Shown piece by piece: positions 61,659-64,000 of a stretch of DNA of 64,000 nucleotides (the stretch's first letter is position 1; each line of letters starts with the position of its first letter). Made by a program: the position numbers and the translations under genes. Under the pieces are notes generated by a model. The model was not told the DNA's origin, ran no database searches, and saw only the letters and a list, made by a program, of their open reading frames with translations. The DNA lies in contig NZ_VAJM01000009.1 of NCBI RefSeq assembly GCF_005771675.1, positions 124,001 through 188,000 of the forward strand, given 5' to 3'. This DNA is from Hymenobacter jeollabukensis. GTDB lineage: Bacteria > Bacteroidota > Bacteroidia > Cytophagales > Hymenobacteraceae.

Positions 61659-64000
61659 ATGGAGCAAACTCCCGACGAACAGGATGCGGCGCGGCACCGC
61701 ATGCAGGAGTTGCACCGCCCGGTCGATGGCCACGACCCGAGCCCGACCACTGCTACCCCCCCGCCCGCCGACGCGGGCCGGCTGGTGCGGGAGCTGCAGC
61801 TCGAGCTGAAACGGCAGCAGGAAGCGCTGCGCACGGCTCAGGCCGAGCGCGACGCTCTGCGCGAGCAGTACGCCGACCTCTACGATTTCGGGCCCGTGGG
61901 CTATTGTACCCTCGATGCGCAGGGGCTGCTGCGGCAATTGAGCCTGCGCGCCGCCCAGCTGCTGGGCCTCAGCGGCAGCACGGCGCCGGGCCCGCCCTTC
62001 GCGCAGTGCGTGGCCCCCGAAGGGCGGGCGTCCTTCCACGCGTTTCTGCAGCGGGTGCTGGCCACCGATGAGCGCCAAAGCTGCGAGCTGGAGCTGCGGC
62101 GCCCCGATGGCAGCGCCTGCTACGTGCTGCTCGAAGGCCTGCGCCTGCCGCCCGAGGCGGGTGAGCCGCGCTGCCGCCTGGCCCTCACCGACGATACCGC
62201 CCGCCGCCAGGCCGCTGAAAGTCAGGTCGTGAGCGAGCAGAAATTCCGGGCCCTGTTCGAGGACTCGGCCGACGCGGCCGTGCTCGTGCGCGACGAGGTC
62301 TTCCTCGACTGCAACCCTGCCGCCCTGGCCATGCTCGGGGCGACCCGGCGCGAGCAGCTGGTGGGCCAGTCGGTGCTGCTGCTCACCCCCGAGTTTCAGC
62401 CCGACGGCGTGCCCTCGGCCCAGGGCCTGCGGCAGCACGTGGCCACTGCCCGGCACGAGGGCTCTTTCCGCTTCGAGTGGCTGCGGCACCGCTTCACGGG
62501 CGAGGAAATCTGGCAGGAAATCGTGCTGACGCCCGTGCGGGTGCAGGGCGAAGGGCTGCTGCACGCCGTCTGGCGCGACATTACCGCGCGACGCCGCGCC
62601 GCGCGGCAGCTGCAGGAAAGCGAAACCCGTCTCAGCACGGCCCTGGATGCGGCCGAGCTGGGCGTGGCGCAGTGGAATTTCACGACTGATGAGGTGTTTT
62701 TCGATGCCCGGGCGCGGCAGATGTTCGGCCTGCCCGCCGAGGGGCCGCCGCTGACTTTCCCCGATATCCGGCAGGTGCTGCACCCCGACGACCGGGAGCG
62801 GGTGGAAGCCGCCCTGCAGCGCGCCATCGAGGAGCACCAGCCGGTGGAAATGGACCAGCGCGTGGTGTGGCCCGATGGCACGGTGCGCTACGTGGTATCG
62901 AGTGGGCAGGTGGGCTATGATGCCGCCGGACAGGCCCTGCACATGACCGGCGTGGTGCAGGACGTGACCGACAAAAAGCTGGCTGCCCAGCGGCTGCAGG
63001 AAAGCGAGATGCGCCTGAAAACGGCCGTGCGGGCCGCCGACATGGGCATTGGCATCTGGAATTTCACCTCCCAGCTCTTCTACGTCGACGAGCGGGCCCG
63101 CCGCATGTTCGGCCTGCCGCCCGAAGGCCCCGAGCTGACTTTCGCGGAGCTGATGGCCATGGTGCACCCCGCCGATGCCGAGCTGGCTGCAAGTTCCCTG
63201 CAGCGCGCCGCCAGCGGCGAAGCACCCCTCGACGTGGAAGTGCGCGTGGTGTGGCCGGATGGCACGGTGCGCTACGTGTACGCTAACGGTCAGGTGATGG
63301 TGGGAGAGGCCGGCGCACCCGTGCGCATGAGCGGAGTGCTGCGCGACGTGACCGAGAGCCGCCTGGCCGAGCAGCGCCTGCGCGAAAGCGAAGAGCAGCT
63401 GCGCACGGCTCTGAACGCGGCCAACATGGGCGTGGGCCTCTGGGAGCCGCACCGGGAAGAGGTGGTGCTCGACGCCCGAACCGCCGAAATCTTTGGCTTC
63501 GCGGCCGGCGCCGGCCGCTTTCCCGCCGCCGCCTTGAGCCAGCTGGTGCACCCCGACGACCTGCCCGGCGTGGTCGGGCAGGTCGAGCGCGGCCTGCGCA
63601 GCCACCAGGCCTTTTCGCTGCACGTGCGCGTGCAGCCCCCGGCGCCGACGCCGCTGCGCTACGTACGCATCAGTGGGCAGGCCCTCTACGACGACCACGG
63701 CCAGCCCAGTCGCGTGGTCGGCGTGGTGCGCGACATCACCGAGTTCCGGCGCGCCAATCTGCGCCTGCGGGAAAGTGAGCAGCGCCTGCGCCTGGCCCTG
63801 GAAGCGTCGCAGACCGGAGTGTTCGAGTGGCTTTTCGAGAGCGACGAGCTGTTTTGGGACGCGCGCACCCAGGCCATTTTCGGGCGCTCCTACGACGAGC
63901 GCCGCCAGAGCTTCGACGTCATTCGCCGCGCCGTGCACCCGGCCGACGCCGACGCCGTCACCGCCGCCCTGACCACCACCATCCGCGACGGGGTGCCCTT
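61659..64000 (+). CDS. Multi-PAS sensor protein, probable histidine kinase (3' end outside window)
   Basis: The frame is open to the last base; 780 residues are visible. After a short coiled N-terminus (RELQLELKRQQEALRTAQAERDAL) come at least six PAS/PAC units: about 75-190, 200-310, 325-450, 455-575, 580-700 and one cut by the end. Units 3 and 4 are strikingly alike (MFGLPAEGPPLTF / MFGLPPEGPELTF; RVVWPDGTVRYV in both), pointing to internal duplication. No membrane segment is seen, so sensing is likely cytosolic. A C-terminal kinase is expected but not visible. Confidence 0.88.
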   Translation, partial: MEQTPDEQDAARHRMQELHRPVDGHDPSPTTATPPPADAGRLVRELQLELKRQQEALRTAQAERDALREQYADLYDFGPVGYCTLDAQGLLRQLSLRAAQLLGLSGSTAPGPPFAQCVAPEGRASFHAFLQRVLATDERQSCELELRRPDGSACYVLLEGLRLPPEAGEPRCRLALTDDTARRQAAESQVVSEQKFRALFEDSADAAVLVRDEVFLDCNPAALAMLGATRREQLVGQSVLLLTPEFQPDGVPSAQGLRQHVATARHEGSFRFEWLRHRFTGEEIWQEIVLTPVRVQGEGLLHAVWRDITARRRAARQLQESETRLSTALDAAELGVAQWNFTTDEVFFDARARQMFGLPAEGPPLTFPDIRQVLHPDDRERVEAALQRAIEEHQPVEMDQRVVWPDGTVRYVVSSGQVGYDAAGQALHMTGVVQDVTDKKLAAQRLQESEMRLKTAVRAADMGIGIWNFTSQLFYVDERARRMFGLPPEGPELTFAELMAMVHPADAELAASSLQRAASGEAPLDVEVRVVWPDGTVRYVYANGQVMVGEAGAPVRMSGVLRDVTESRLAEQRLRESEEQLRTALNAANMGVGLWEPHREEVVLDARTAEIFGFAAGAGRFPAAALSQLVHPDDLPGVVGQVERGLRSHQAFSLHVRVQPPAPTPLRYVRISGQALYDDHGQPSRVVGVVRDITEFRRANLRLRESEQRLRLALEASQTGVFEWLFESDELFWDARTQAIFGRSYDERRQSFDVIRRAVHPADADAVTAALTTTIRDGVP

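Noticed and set aside
61587-63938. 783-codon open frame opposite the multi-PAS gene
   Set aside because: The PAS frame on the plus strand is intact with repeated PAS motifs; the minus frame is a shadow.

Overview
The window is 64 kb of chromosome from a GC-rich member of the Bacteroidota. It is most likely Hymenobacter or a close relative (Cytophagales). Four lines of evidence support this. Two secreted proteins end in type IX secretion (Por) sorting tails. There is a TonB-dependent receptor with an N-terminal carboxypeptidase-regulatory-like domain. The promoters carry the Bacteroidota -7 element TAnnTTTG rather than a sigma70 -10 box. The gene set (DACNV-type DAC protein, DUF3857 proteins, DUF4331, YkuD_2 L,D-transpeptidases, ECF/anti-sigma/DUF4097) and the high-GC codon usage also fit. 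I saw no rRNA, tRNA, CRISPR array, phage or insertion-sequence transposase.

Layout. 1-6.3 kb: end of an unknown gene, anmK (cell-wall recycling), a YdeI/OmdA protein, an aldo/keto reductase boxed by two copies of a palindromic repeat, an HscA-type Hsp70, and an L,D-transpeptidase-like lipoprotein. 6.7-14.1 kb: a co-directional cassette of DUF4331 T9SS protein, TPR protein, HupE/UreJ membrane protein, small Cys/His protein and TonB receptor with a His-rich plug motif. This is the best candidate for an under-described system, probably metal- or small-ligand-related. 14.1-26.4 kb: a cluster of intergenic repeats, a T9SS alpha-amylase, a second L,D-transpeptidase, an Ldh-family dehydrogenase, a 41-bp tandem array, ppx, an rRNA-type methyltransferase, a small zinc-finger-like protein, DinB, dapF, GNAT, a glycosyltransferase and glf. 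26.8-38.8 kb: housekeeping and envelope genes (secA, deoC, a SPOR-like lipoprotein, M20 amidohydrolase, beta-barrel protein, hsp20, HtrA, ALDH7).

38.9-41.8 kb is a less GC-rich, scrambled patch. It holds a GH16 hydrolase, the 3' stub of an FkbM methyltransferase, a stop-interrupted open frame, a lipoprotein, and an intact FkbM gene with the same 3' end. 42-44.8 kb is an ECF sigma / anti-sigma / surface-protein operon. 45.1-53.1 kb holds an exported PPC-domain protein, then a three-gene unit of a giant TPR-MORN/YwqK protein, a DUF3857-transglutaminase with a complete Cys-His-Asp triad, and a paralogue whose triad is broken (Glu-His-Ala). 53.4-64 kb holds an HEAGH-motif protein, a hotdog protein, an MBL hydrolase, a DAC-domain protein, a double-TonB_C protein, RidA, cyanophycinase, a KGG protein, a LuxR-type response regulator, and the start of a multi-PAS sensor cut by the window end.

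The intergenic DNA is rich in structure. There are four copies of one palindromic repeat family, three of a second composite family, one 42-bp perfect inverted repeat element, a 41-bp tandem array, and several degenerate octamer tracts. There are also many perfect hairpin terminators. Several genes have the -7 box ending only 3-6 nt before the start codon, which suggests leaderless mRNAs.
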